Positions 1 through 8,247 of a stretch of DNA of 24,109 nt are shown here, one piece after another. This DNA comes from JACPIN01 sp964367085 (GTDB lineage: Archaea; Nanobdellota; Nanobdellia; SCGC-AAA011-G17; ARS1403). The notes under the pieces are model-generated. The model did no database searches and was not told the DNA's origin. It was given only the letters and a program-made list of their open reading frames with translations. A program made the position numbers and the translations under genes. The stretch is from the NCBI GenBank assembly GCA_964367085.1, contig CAYIWL010000007.1, forward strand, positions 1 through 24,109, read 5' to 3'. Position 1 is the first letter of the stretch. Every line of letters starts with the position of its first letter.

Positions 1-695
1 GTGCAGTTTATGAAAGAAAAGGAAAACCAACAACATTGTTTTTAGGAGATTTAGAAGAAAGAACTATTGTTGATAAGACGGTAGAAGAATTATCTAAGAA
101 GGTTTTGGAGCAGAGAAGATGGTTTGCTTGGCCTCTTAGAAAATTAGTAGAAGAGAATGACAAGAATTATGGGATTAGCAGAGGTTTCTCATTTGCAGTG
201 ATGGTTCCTTCTGTACTTCTGGTGGATGGGGTGGTATCAATTATGAGTGGAAATAATTACCAAGGAATGTTTAATTATTTTAAGTCTTTCGAGTTTAGTC
301 CTCTTGTTTCAGGAATGATCATGATGGGAAGTTTTGCTGGTCTGCTAGCACCATCCGTGATATTAGGGCGTTTCGGCGAGAAGATTGGCTCTCTTGCTGA
401 TGCTAAGAGAGTAAAAAACCTACCACAACAGGCTTTATCTTTCTTATATGGACAAGAAGCTGAAAGATTTGTATTTGATGAAAATGTAACATCACAGGAC
501 GAATTAAGAAAAACTGAACTTTATGAGAGATTAAGTGGCTCCGGAGTTAATGTTTCTAAACCTTGTTTTGCCGAGGTATATTATATGATGCAGACAGTCA
601 ACAGGGATAACATTGGCACTTTAAATGAGTATCTTAAGCAGAATAAAGTAGAATCCGTTCCTCTAGAAAAAGTTGTTAATGTGTTTTCCTCTTAA
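1..695 (+). CDS. Unrecognised membrane protein, 3' part only
   Basis: The frame is open from base 3 to the TAA at 693-695, and no stop separates it from the window edge, so the true start lies upstream. The TTG at 36 is internal in my reading, because the residues before it (VYERKGKPTT) continue smoothly into LFLGDLEERTIV. About 230 residues are visible. There are two hydrophobic stretches, one around SFAVMVPSVLLVDGVVSIM and one around GMIMMGSFAGLLAPSVILG, separated by roughly 30 residues. The flanks are charged and soluble-looking. I do not recognise the family. The next gene runs the other way, so this is the last gene of its transcript. Confidence 0.7.
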   Translation, partial: AVYERKGKPTTLFLGDLEERTIVDKTVEELSKKVLEQRRWFAWPLRKLVEENDKNYGISRGFSFAVMVPSVLLVDGVVSIMSGNNYQGMFNYFKSFEFSPLVSGMIMMGSFAGLLAPSVILGRFGEKIGSLADAKRVKNLPQQALSFLYGQEAERFVFDENVTSQDELRKTELYERLSGSGVNVSKPCFAEVYYMMQTVNRDNIGTLNEYLKQNKVESVPLEKVVNVFSS

Positions 696-850
696 AGAAT
701 TTCTTCCATATAAAAAATACTATCAACACTAATACAACTAAATCCAGTACTAAATGAAAGATTATCCCTCCCTCTCGTTTTTACACAAAAATCCAATAAT
801 AGGGGTAGGCCCGGTGGTTGATAACAAGTAGACACCATTTTAACATCTCA
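696..850. other. Convergent intergenic region, no clear gene
   Basis: This stretch lies between the ends of two converging genes. It holds a pyrimidine-rich run with a T5 tract (about 764-783) that could end the plus-strand transcript. The minus strand has an open frame encoding a single hydrophobic helix followed by lysines (ending near 677), but it has no usable start codon, so I do not call it. Confidence 0.4.
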
Positions 851-2404
851 TTATTTATGCAAATACCTCTTAATATTAAACATCTTGCTGCTGATATTAT
901 AGATTGCAGCAATTATCACAGCAAACACAGCGATGTGAATCAAAAGTATTTGTATCTGAGGCAAAGATTCCTTCAGCCCGGATTCAAAAATGATAATGTT
1001 CCTTAAGATCGTGTCAGAGACTACAAACATGTTAAAGTCAACAATTCTCTGGATTGAGCTGGAAAGTGCTTCCAATGGGATAATTGTATTTGAGAAAAAT
1101 AATAATATCGTTCCTAAAGATATAGCGCCTATTGTCGACGTCTCTTCTGAATTAAAGATATAGCCAACAATCATTCCAAGCAGGATAAACGAGCTTGTGA
1201 TAACTAAGATTGCAACTCCCATCTCCAATAATGTTCCTGAAAGCTCGGGCTGGATAAAAAGCATAACAGCCAGCACTATTGCAAGCTGCATTACAATTAT
1301 AAATATGTTCGTCAAATAAGTTGCTACAATGAACAAGGCAGCTTTAGTCGGGCTGATATAATTCCTGAAATACGCCTTCGAAACTTTTTCTCTTATAACC
1401 GTAATGCTAGATAGTAGAAGAGAGACAAACATAACCACCATCATAATTAAAGTAGGAAACAAATAATTCACATGAGTTTTTTCTGCAGTAACAGTATTAA
1501 CTGAAGTTTTTATCGGGCTTACTAGAGTTTCAACGTCTTTGACTTTTATTGCCTCGACGTTAGATACTATTCTATTGGCAGTCCTCTCCAATTCAACTAA
1601 TCTGGATGATTCAGATATTGCACTTTCTTTTATTTGAGGAACTATTTCAGAAACTAATTTACTGGCTCCAGATAAAGTATCCAACTGCTCTTTCAATAAT
1701 TTCGTTAAATCCTCTATCTCGCTTACAGTCCTAGTATCAGTTACCTGGGCCGCCGCTAATTGCACTTTCAAATCCTTTGTCTTGTTTAAAATCTCACCAG
1801 GGACAGTGCCAGTCAATGAGAGGTCAATTCCAGCCAATTCTGTTTCAATGCGCTGGATGTTTGAAGTAAATAATTCATTGCTGGTTTTTAATCCAGTAAG
1901 TATCCCAGCATCTTCCTTGATTTTATTTTTTGAGGATTCCAGCTCATCGACAATTACAGTTGTTAAGGACTCACTGATCTCTTTCGAGCTTTCTCCAACG
2001 CGATTTAATATTGCTCCCTTGACAGCATACACTAAATTCAAGCGGGATTGATCGACATAAATAGCAATTGTATTTTCAACAGCGTCGGATATCTGCAAAT
2101 CGGCAGGTACAATTATGCAAAGATGATATGCCCCAGTCTTAACCCCCTGAATGCACTCATCTTCTGATTTTGTTTTTAATACTTTATACTGATCCTGCTC
2201 TAGTTTTTGTAAAATAGAATCAGAAAGCTCATTATAGCTTGAAGAATAGGAGCCTACTTTTATATCATAGAAGGCAGATGTATTAAATGCTGTCCCGACA
2301 AGCAAGATCAACAGCAGCGGACCGAATAGTATAATCAACGCTGAGCTTTTCGATCTTATCAGGATCTTAAAATTCTTCTTAATGACCTCTAGGAGCTTCA
2401 CCAC
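851..2404 (-). CDS. ABC-2 type transporter permease with large coiled-coil ectodomain
   Basis: Membrane subunit of an ABC exporter; together with the ATPase encoded just upstream it would move an unknown substrate across the cytoplasmic membrane. It has one transmembrane helix near residues 21-40, then about 270 residues of polar, coiled-coil-like sequence that should lie outside the cell, then about five or six helices from residue 310 to the end. This is the layout of ABC-2 permeases with an ectodomain inserted after helix 1. The start is GTG at 2402-2404, preceded by a good GGTGA Shine-Dalgarno about 6 bases upstream. It overlaps the ATPase gene by 26 bases, which suggests coupled translation. 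Substrate specificity cannot be read from the sequence; lipid or drug export are both possible. Confidence 0.85.
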   Translation of the reverse strand: MVKLLEVIKKNFKILIRSKSSALIILFGPLLLILLVGTAFNTSAFYDIKVGSYSSSYNELSDSILQKLEQDQYKVLKTKSEDECIQGVKTGAYHLCIIVPADLQISDAVENTIAIYVDQSRLNLVYAVKGAILNRVGESSKEISESLTTVIVDELESSKNKIKEDAGILTGLKTSNELFTSNIQRIETELAGIDLSLTGTVPGEILNKTKDLKVQLAAAQVTDTRTVSEIEDLTKLLKEQLDTLSGASKLVSEIVPQIKESAISESSRLVELERTANRIVSNVEAIKVKDVETLVSPIKTSVNTVTAEKTHVNYLFPTLIMMVVMFVSLLLSSITVIREKVSKAYFRNYISPTKAALFIVATYLTNIFIIVMQLAIVLAVMLFIQPELSGTLLEMGVAILVITSSFILLGMIVGYIFNSEETSTIGAISLGTILLFFSNTIIPLEALSSSIQRIVDFNMFVVSDTILRNIIIFESGLKESLPQIQILLIHIAVFAVIIAAIYNISSKMFNIKRYLHK

Positions 2405-3329
2405 TTTTCTTCACCAAACTTTCAAATATTTCTGTTAACGAAGGTTTTCTAACATCAATCTGCACAATTTTATCGTCGAGTCTTCTTATCGCATGCAATA
2501 TCCTCTTTAATGTTTCCTCTGAATCAGCAGTTCTGATAGTAAGCCTATTTCCAGAGCTTTCAATTTTTTTAACATTTCTTGATTTTATCATCTTAACAAG
2601 TCTAGGATATTGTCTCTTTAGTGTTATCAGATTAATCTCATCATCTTTTGAAAAACTTTTCCTCAATTCCTCAGGAGTTCCGCATTTTAATAATCTACCA
2701 TTATGCAAAATAGCAATCACGTCGCAAAGCTGCTCTGCCTCATGCAATAAATGCGAAGTCATGACAACGGTAGTGTTATCCTGATTTATCCTTTTAATCA
2801 ACGCAAGAACATCTTTTCTTAATATAGGATCCAAATCCTCCGTGGGCTCATCCAATATTAAAATCCTAGGATTATGAATTAAAGCACATGCAATATCGAG
2901 CCTTCGCTGCATCCCGCCTGATAAATTTTCAGCAAGCTCATCTCCAGAATCCTCAAGATGCACAAATCTTATTACCTTTTCCCTGTTCGACATCAAAGTT
3001 GATCTAGGAACATTAGATAGTGTCCCGAAATATTCCAAATTTTCTCTCACAGTTAATTTTGGATATACACAATTTTCCTGCGTTGCAAATCCGACAATCT
3101 GCCTGATAAATTTGCTGTATTTTTTCAAATCCCTGGTCTCATAAGAGATCTCTCCAGAATCAGCATCCCAAAAACCAATCATAGTTTTCAACAGCGTTGT
3201 TTTTCCGCATCCACTCGGTCCGATAATACCAAATATTTTCTTAGAAGGGATTTCCAGACTGATATTTTTCAAGACTTCATGCTTTCCAAAGCTTTTAGAA
3301 AGATTTTTTACTTCTATTTGGTTAGACAT
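2379..3329 (-). CDS. ABC transporter ATP-binding protein
   Basis: Cytoplasmic ATPase that powers the ABC-2 permease encoded immediately downstream. All nucleotide-binding motifs are present: Walker A GPSGCGKTT (residues 37-45), Q-loop Q84, signature LSGGMQRR (136-143), Walker B ILILDEP (156-162) and the switch histidine in TSH (H193). The first 220 residues are the standard ATPase domain. The remaining ~95 residues form an extension typical of the DrrA/CcmA-like exporter ATPases. The ATG at 3327-3329 lies about 25 bases from a TATA box (3351-3358), so the message is probably leaderless. The motifs are intact, so the pair is expected to be active. Confidence 0.92.
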   Translation of the reverse strand: MSNQIEVKNLSKSFGKHEVLKNISLEIPSKKIFGIIGPSGCGKTTLLKTMIGFWDADSGEISYETRDLKKYSKFIRQIVGFATQENCVYPKLTVRENLEYFGTLSNVPRSTLMSNREKVIRFVHLEDSGDELAENLSGGMQRRLDIACALIHNPRILILDEPTEDLDPILRKDVLALIKRINQDNTTVVMTSHLLHEAEQLCDVIAILHNGRLLKCGTPEELRKSFSKDDEINLITLKRQYPRLVKMIKSRNVKKIESSGNRLTIRTADSEETLKRILHAIRRLDDKIVQIDVRKPSLTEIFESLVKKSGEAPRGH

Positions 3330-3350
3330 ACCCTAATAATAAGTTGGAAA

Positions 3351-3358
3351 TATATAAA
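3351..3358 (-). promoter_or_regulatory. TATA box of the ABC exporter operon
   Basis: TTTATATA on the minus strand is centred about 26 bases upstream of the ABC ATPase ATG. That spacing puts the transcript start at or next to the start codon. Confidence 0.6.
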
Positions 3359-3369
3359 CGTATCGATTA

Positions 3370-3379
3370 ATTTTTATAC
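3370..3379 (+). promoter_or_regulatory. TATA box of the presenilin-like protease gene
   Basis: ATTTTTATAC is centred about 26 bases before the ATG at 3401, again indicating a leaderless transcript. It is separate from the divergent minus-strand TATA box at 3351-3358. Confidence 0.55.
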
Positions 3380-3400
3380 TATCAAGCATTTTAAGAAATA

Positions 3401-4270
3401 ATGAAGCATACAACCACAATCACAGCAGTACTAATCATCCTTTTTCTATTAACACAGGTTATAGGATTAAAAACAATCAGCAATTATATCGTCGTCAAAG
3501 ACGTAGTTAAAAAAGAAACCGTCATCGAAGATGGAAAAGAAGTTGTAAAAGAAATTACCGTACAAGAAGAATCATTTGAAGAGCTGCCCTATGGACTTGA
3601 ACGGCCGCAGGTAAAAGAAAAAACAGGCTATTTGCAGATCGCTCTTGCAATGCTGATGGCTACAATACTTGCATTGATCCTGCTAAAATACCGGGCTTTA
3701 AGATTATGGAAATTATGGTTTTTCCTGAGTGTTTTTTTCACATTGCTAATTGCATTCAACGCTTTTATCAGCCAGACTTTTGCTTTAATCCTAGCATTGG
3801 TTTTCGCATCATTCAAGACTTTTAAAAATAATGTAGTGATACATAACTTTTCAGAATTATTTATTTATGGGGGGTTAGCAGTTATATTTGTCCCGGTTGT
3901 AAATTTAGTTTCAATAATAGTCATTTTATTTTTAATCTCAATATACGATTTCATAGCAGTCTGGAAAACAAAACATATGATCAAGCTTGCAAAGTTTCAG
4001 GCAAAAATAAAGTTATTCGCAGGATTATTTATCCCCTACGGAAATAAATCAGCAATCCTTGGAGGAGGAGATATGGGATTCCCACTTCTTTTCGCAGGAG
4101 TGCTTTTCAAAACCTATGGATGGAATGCAATAATAACAGTAATAACATCAGCAATCGCCTTAACATATCTCTTAATAAAAAGTGAAAATAATAAATATTA
4201 TCCTGCAATGCCCTTCTTGACTGTCGGATGCTTGCTGGGATTTATAATAATTAAGGTCATGTTTTCTTAA
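3401..4270 (+). CDS. Presenilin/signal-peptide-peptidase-type intramembrane aspartyl protease
   Basis: A 289-residue multi-pass membrane protein of the peptidase A22 (presenilin / SPP, archaeal PSH) type, which cleaves transmembrane segments inside the membrane. Two catalytic aspartates are visible in their family motifs: YD at D183 (ISIYDFIAVW) and GxGD at D224 (LGGGDMGFP). The third motif, normally PAL, appears as PAM at residues 268-270 (YYPAMPFL). There is an N-terminal helix (about 8-23), then a ~50-residue polar, lysine/glutamate-rich segment likely outside the membrane, then about eight further helices. The length matches archaeal homologues. Likely natural roles are clearing signal-peptide remnants or releasing membrane-bound factors; the substrate is unknown. 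It stands alone as a single-gene transcript. Confidence 0.88.
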   Translation: MKHTTTITAVLIILFLLTQVIGLKTISNYIVVKDVVKKETVIEDGKEVVKEITVQEESFEELPYGLERPQVKEKTGYLQIALAMLMATILALILLKYRALRLWKLWFFLSVFFTLLIAFNAFISQTFALILALVFASFKTFKNNVVIHNFSELFIYGGLAVIFVPVVNLVSIIVILFLISIYDFIAVWKTKHMIKLAKFQAKIKLFAGLFIPYGNKSAILGGGDMGFPLLFAGVLFKTYGWNAIITVITSAIALTYLLIKSENNKYYPAMPFLTVGCLLGFIIIKVMFS

Positions 4271-4303
4271 TCCATTCTTTATTTTTTCTTCAAAATCATA
4301 AAA

Positions 4304-4311
4304 CTTATAAA
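4304..4311 (+). promoter_or_regulatory. TATA box of the EF-2 gene
   Basis: CTTATAAA is centred about 30 bases before the ATG at 4338, predicting a leader of only a few bases. Confidence 0.6.
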
Positions 4312-4337
4312 CTAAACGAAAAGTTCAGAAGATAAAA

Positions 4338-7300
4338 ATGGCTGATGAAATAACTAGAAAAGTTTTGGAATTAATGAGAAGACCGGAAAGAATTAGAAAC
4401 GTTGGAGTCGCTGCCCATATTGACCATGGGAAATGCATAGGTAAGAATTCAAGAATTTATCAAACAGATGGAACCCTGATAACTGCGGAAAGATTATTTA
4501 AAAAGGCGGAAAAAAAAGGAAAGAAGTTTGAAGAAACAAGGGAACATATAATCTACGATTTAACAAAACAGAAATTTAATACCTTCTCACTAAATAAAGA
4601 AACTGGAGAATTGGAAAAAAAGCAAATACAGATGGCTTGGAAGTTGACTGGTGGAAAAACAATAAAAATAACTTTAAGGAATAGATTTGAAATAACAACA
4701 ACACAGGAACATAAATATATAGTCCTAGAAAATAATAATTTTAAAGATAAAGAAGCTAAAGATTTAAAGATAGGAGATAGAATTATATGTTCAAGAAGAT
4801 TATCGGTAAGCAACAGATTAAGTCTTAAAAAAGAGATTCTAAAAAGGTTATCAAATAAAAACTTTTATTTAAGATTAAACCAAGAATATGGGAAAAAACT
4901 CAAAGAACTTGTTTTGAAACATGGAATTAAGAATATACCGACAGGTCTAAAATCAAAGTCACTTTATCATGGATCTTGGCAAAACAGATACCAAATAAAA
5001 GACCTATTTAGCTTAATAAAAATATTTAAGCTGGATATAGAAAAAGTTTATGATAATATAGAATCCATGACATATAGAACAGGAAAACAAAGAGGAAAAA
5101 GTTCAAATTCCATGTCTCTACCAAAAAATTTTGCGGATTTCTATTATCTTGCAGGATTATTTGTAGGGGATGGACATAACAAGAAATTTATTGTAGGCAA
5201 AAAAGAACTAGGCGACAAATTGATAAAAATATGCAATGATTTGGATATTTCCTTGACATTCAGAGAATATGATAGAGTTCCCGAAATAGTCACAAACATC
5301 ACATTGGCAGAAGTATTAAACTCTATTTTTGATTATCCATTAAAAAACAAGTCAAAAAATGTGAGAATTTCAGAGTTTCTTTTTAAGTCTGATGATAAAT
5401 ATATTGCTAAATTTATAAGGGGATATTTTGATGCAGATGGAGGGATAGAGAAAGCAAGAAGAGCAATAACTTTATCCTCAGCAAGTAATCATATGATAGA
5501 TGACCTGCATTTGTTTCTGTTAAGATTTGGATGTATTTCTATAAAAGAAAAAGACAACACATTGACAATAAGCGGGCAATCAGCAATAAATTTTGCAAAA
5601 GAAATCGGATTTGGGCTTAAATATAAAGAAGAAAAAATGAAGGTTCTGGTTGAGGGAATAAATTATAGCCATGTTACAGATACTATCCAAGTAGGAAATC
5701 AGTCAATGGCTGTCAAAAGGTTAGTTAATAGTAAAATAAACAATGAAGAATTAGCATTTATAGAGGTTAAGAAAATAGAAGAGACATATGAAGACACGGT
5801 TTATGATTTTACAATAAAAGATAATCATAATTTTGTCGCTGAAGGCATGATCATTCATAATACTACGTTCTCTGATAACTTGCTTGCTGGTGCAGGGATG
5901 ATTTCTGAAGAGCTAGCCGGGCAGCAATTAGTTCTAGACTTTCATGAGGATGAACAGGCTAGAGGAATTACCATCGACGCTGCAAACGTTAATATGGTTC
6001 ACGAAAGAGACGGTGAAGATTTCTTAATTAATCTAATAGACACTCCGGGGCATGTTGATTTCGGCGGAGATGTGACAAGAGCTATGCGTGCTGTCGACGG
6101 TGCAATCGTTTTAGTCGATGCTGTAGAAGGGATTATGCCGCAAACAGAAACAGTTTTCAGGCAGGCTCTAAGAGAGAGAGTTAAGCCAGTTTTATTCATT
6201 AATAAAGTTGACAGGCTGATCAGAGAATTAAAATTGACTCCGGAGCAAATGCAGCAAAAGTTTGTTACAGTCATTGAAAACATAAACAAATTAATCTACT
6301 CACTAGCCCCTGAAGAATTTAAAGATAAATGGCAGGTAAGTGTCCAGGATGGCAGTGTTTCTTTCGGAAGTGCAATCCACAAATGGGCTCTAAGTTTTCC
6401 ATACATGAAACGTATCAAGCTGACTTTTAAAGACGTCATCGACGCATATATGGAAGATAAGCACAGCGAGCTTGCAAAAAAAGCGCCATTGCATAAAGTA
6501 GTCCTAAACATGGTTATCGAACATCATCCAAATCCAGTACAAGCCCAAAGATATAGAGTTCCCAGAATATGGCACGGAGAAGCTGAAAGCGAAGTAGGAA
6601 AAAGCCTGTTAAGTTGCGATTCTAATGGAGAATTGGCTTTCGTCGTAACAAAAATCGTCGTCGACAAGCATGCAGGAGAGATTGCAGCAGGAAGATTATT
6701 CTCAGGAACAATAAAGCAAGGTCAGGAAATTTATTTGAATGGTGCAAAAAAAAGTGTAAGAGTCCAACAATTAAATATTTATCGAGGAGCAGGAAGAGTA
6801 CAAATCGATGAAGCTGTTGCAGGAAACATAATAGGTATTGTAGGATTAAGAGATACGTTCGCAGGAGAAACAATTTCAAGCAATCCAATTGAGCCATTTG
6901 AAGCAATAAAACATATTTTCGAGCCAGTTGTTACAAAAGCAATTGAAGCTAAACGACCCAGTGACTTGCCTAAATTAATTGAAGTGCTCAGGCAGGTAAA
7001 CAAGGAAGATCCGACGATAATCATCGAAATCAACGAAGAAACAGGAGAGCATTTGATGCGGGGAATGGGAGAACTGCACTTAGAAGTAATTGAAAACAGG
7101 ATTAAAAGCGAGAAAGGGGTGGAAGTTACAACCTCGCCTCCGTTAGTTGTTTATAGGGAAACCATTAATAAAAAAAGTGCAGAAGCCGAGGGAAAAACTC
7201 CAAACAAGCACAATTTATTTTTCTTCATAGTTGAGCCTCTGCCGGATAAAATTTATGATGCGATAAAAAAAGGAGAATTGCCGGAAGGAAGGATAAAGAA

Positions 7301-7931
7301 GAAAGACCAGGAGTTCTGGAAAATGCTTATCTCCCTTGGAGTAGATGCAAAAGAAGCAAGAAATGTTTTTGAAATCTACAAGGGGAATATGCTAATTGAT
7401 AATACAAAAGGCATAGTCCAAATTAATGAAGTCATTGATTTAATTGCAGATGGTTTTGAGCAAGTTATGAATGCAGGCCAATTAGCAAGAGAACCATGCG
7501 ATAAAATCTTAGTTAGGATAACAGATATGAAACTGCATGAAGATACAATCCATAGAGGACCAGCTCAAGTTTATCCTGCCGTAAGAGAGGGTATAAGGGC
7601 AGCAATGGCAGGAGCAGATACAGTTATGCTAGAACCATTGCAAACATTACAAATCGACTCACCAGAGCAAAATCTGGGAGAGATAAGCAGATTAATCCAG
7701 AATAAAAGAGGGCAATTATTGGAGGTTAATTCAGAATCAGGAATGATTAGTGTTAAGTGTAAGCTTCCTGTTGCAGAGATGTTCGGTTTTACTTCAGATT
7801 TAAGAAGCGCCACAGGCGGAAGGGGAAGCCATTTCTTGGTAGACCAAGGATTTGAAAGACTGCCAAGAGAATTACAAGAAAAAATAATCAAGAAGATAAG
7901 GCAGAGAAAAGGTATCAGCATAGAAGAGTAA
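4338..7931 (+). CDS. fusA: Translation elongation factor EF-2, intein-containing precursor
   Basis: GTPase that moves tRNA and mRNA through the ribosome after each peptide bond. The 1197-codon precursor contains a 476-residue intein; removing it leaves a 721-residue EF-2, the usual archaeal length. G1 (AHIDHGK|TT) is split by the intein after K32. G2 (ARGITIDAANVNM), G3 (DTPGHVDFGG) and G4 (NKVD) follow. The C-terminal half carries the domain IV motif IHRGPAQ, whose histidine (codon 1072, residue 596 of the mature protein) is the site modified to diphthamide in archaea and eukaryotes. Because the intein sits in the nucleotide-binding loop, the precursor should be inactive until spliced. The archaeal/eukaryotic EF-2 type, not bacterial EF-G, is clear from the sequence. 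Confidence 0.97.
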   Translation: MADEITRKVLELMRRPERIRNVGVAAHIDHGKCIGKNSRIYQTDGTLITAERLFKKAEKKGKKFEETREHIIYDLTKQKFNTFSLNKETGELEKKQIQMAWKLTGGKTIKITLRNRFEITTTQEHKYIVLENNNFKDKEAKDLKIGDRIICSRRLSVSNRLSLKKEILKRLSNKNFYLRLNQEYGKKLKELVLKHGIKNIPTGLKSKSLYHGSWQNRYQIKDLFSLIKIFKLDIEKVYDNIESMTYRTGKQRGKSSNSMSLPKNFADFYYLAGLFVGDGHNKKFIVGKKELGDKLIKICNDLDISLTFREYDRVPEIVTNITLAEVLNSIFDYPLKNKSKNVRISEFLFKSDDKYIAKFIRGYFDADGGIEKARRAITLSSASNHMIDDLHLFLLRFGCISIKEKDNTLTISGQSAINFAKEIGFGLKYKEEKMKVLVEGINYSHVTDTIQVGNQSMAVKRLVNSKINNEELAFIEVKKIEETYEDTVYDFTIKDNHNFVAEGMIIHNTTFSDNLLAGAGMISEELAGQQLVLDFHEDEQARGITIDAANVNMVHERDGEDFLINLIDTPGHVDFGGDVTRAMRAVDGAIVLVDAVEGIMPQTETVFRQALRERVKPVLFINKVDRLIRELKLTPEQMQQKFVTVIENINKLIYSLAPEEFKDKWQVSVQDGSVSFGSAIHKWALSFPYMKRIKLTFKDVIDAYMEDKHSELAKKAPLHKVVLNMVIEHHPNPVQAQRYRVPRIWHGEAESEVGKSLLSCDSNGELAFVVTKIVVDKHAGEIAAGRLFSGTIKQGQEIYLNGAKKSVRVQQLNIYRGAGRVQIDEAVAGNIIGIVGLRDTFAGETISSNPIEPFEAIKHIFEPVVTKAIEAKRPSDLPKLIEVLRQVNKEDPTIIIEINEETGEHLMRGMGELHLEVIENRIKSEKGVEVTTSPPLVVYRETINKKSAEAEGKTPNKHNLFFFIVEPLPDKIYDAIKKGELPEGRIKKKDQEFWKMLISLGVDAKEARNVFEIYKGNMLIDNTKGIVQINEVIDLIADGFEQVMNAGQLAREPCDKILVRITDMKLHEDTIHRGPAQVYPAVREGIRAAMAGADTVMLEPLQTLQIDSPEQNLGEISRLIQNKRGQLLEVNSESGMISVKCKLPVAEMFGFTSDLRSATGGRGSHFLVDQGFERLPRELQEKIIKKIRQRKGISIEE
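4434..5861 (+). mobile_element. Intein with LAGLIDADG homing endonuclease in the EF-2 P-loop
   Basis: A 476-codon in-frame insertion in EF-2 between K32 and the following TT of the P-loop. It begins with Cys (CIGKNSRIY), has a block B-like TTTQEHKY, and ends in the block G sequence EGMIIHN followed by Thr as the first C-extein residue. The ends are therefore those of a class 1 self-splicing intein: nucleophile Cys1, penultimate His, terminal Asn, Thr at +1. The middle holds two LAGLIDADG dodecapeptide-type motifs, LAGLFVGDG (residues 271-279 of the precursor) and IRGYFDADG (360-368), with acidic residues in both, so the homing endonuclease looks intact. By eye the DNA is more A-rich than the flanking EF-2 exons, which fits horizontal arrival. 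Confidence 0.95.
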
Positions 7932-7939
7932 AATAAAGA

Positions 7940-8119
7940 TTAATCTTCAGAAAAAATCTCTTCATGAAAAAGTCTATTCTCCAAGTTTCTTTCTCTCAAC
8001 TCAAACCTAATTATTCCTGAAACAACGTAAGCAGCATAAGTCCAAAAAGCAGCAAGGGATGCATAAATTCCGGATTCAAACGGGTTCTCCATCACGTACT
8101 CAAGAGCTTCATTTATCAT
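7940..8119 (-). CDS. Small single-helix membrane protein (59 aa), unrecognised
   Basis: An ATG-initiated minus-strand frame of 59 codons ending in TAA at 7940-7942. The product starts MINEALEYVMENPFESG, has a hydrophobic stretch at about residues 19-37 (IYASLAAFWTYAAYVVSGI), and ends with an amphipathic, charged tail (RFELRERNLENRLFHEEIF). A TATA box lies about 28 bases upstream of the ATG, which fits the leaderless pattern of this genome. It converges on EF-2 with only 8 bases between the stops. The well-composed protein, the good promoter and the tight fit make a real gene likely. I do not recognise a family. It occupies the space that an over-extended start of the RNase J gene would claim. 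Confidence 0.65.
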   Translation of the reverse strand: MINEALEYVMENPFESGIYASLAAFWTYAAYVVSGIIRFELRERNLENRLFHEEIFSED

Positions 8120-8142
8120 TATCCAAAGCAGGTAAAAAAAGA

Positions 8143-8152
8143 TTTATAAATA
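8143..8152. promoter_or_regulatory. Bidirectional TATA box between the 59-aa gene and RNase J
   Basis: ATTTATAAAT-type sequence that reads as a TATA box on both strands. On the minus strand it sits about 28 bases from the ATG of the 59-aa gene. On the plus strand it would give a ~75-base leader for RNase J. A second plus-strand candidate, GTTTTAAAAA near 8200, would give a ~20-base leader. Confidence 0.5.
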
Positions 8153-8247
8153 TTTCGAATCAAATTTTATTTTTCCTAAAAAGAAAGTGTGAAAAACAAA
8201 GTTTTAAAAATAGTAAAAGTATATTTTTGAAGATATTGGAAAGAAAT

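Noticed and set aside
677..777. Minus-strand frame encoding one hydrophobic helix and a lysine-rich tail
   Set aside because: Plausible protein sequence, but there is no ATG, GTG or TTG ahead of the helix and an upstream stop closes it; it may be a decayed gene end or chance.
818..1006. 62-codon open frame on the plus strand
   Set aside because: It lies antisense to the end of the ABC-2 permease gene and looks like its shadow.
8059..8247. 63-codon upstream extension of the RNase J frame
   Set aside because: It has no RNase J-like sequence, crosses the TATA box and overlaps the opposite-strand 59-aa gene; the family start is at 8248.
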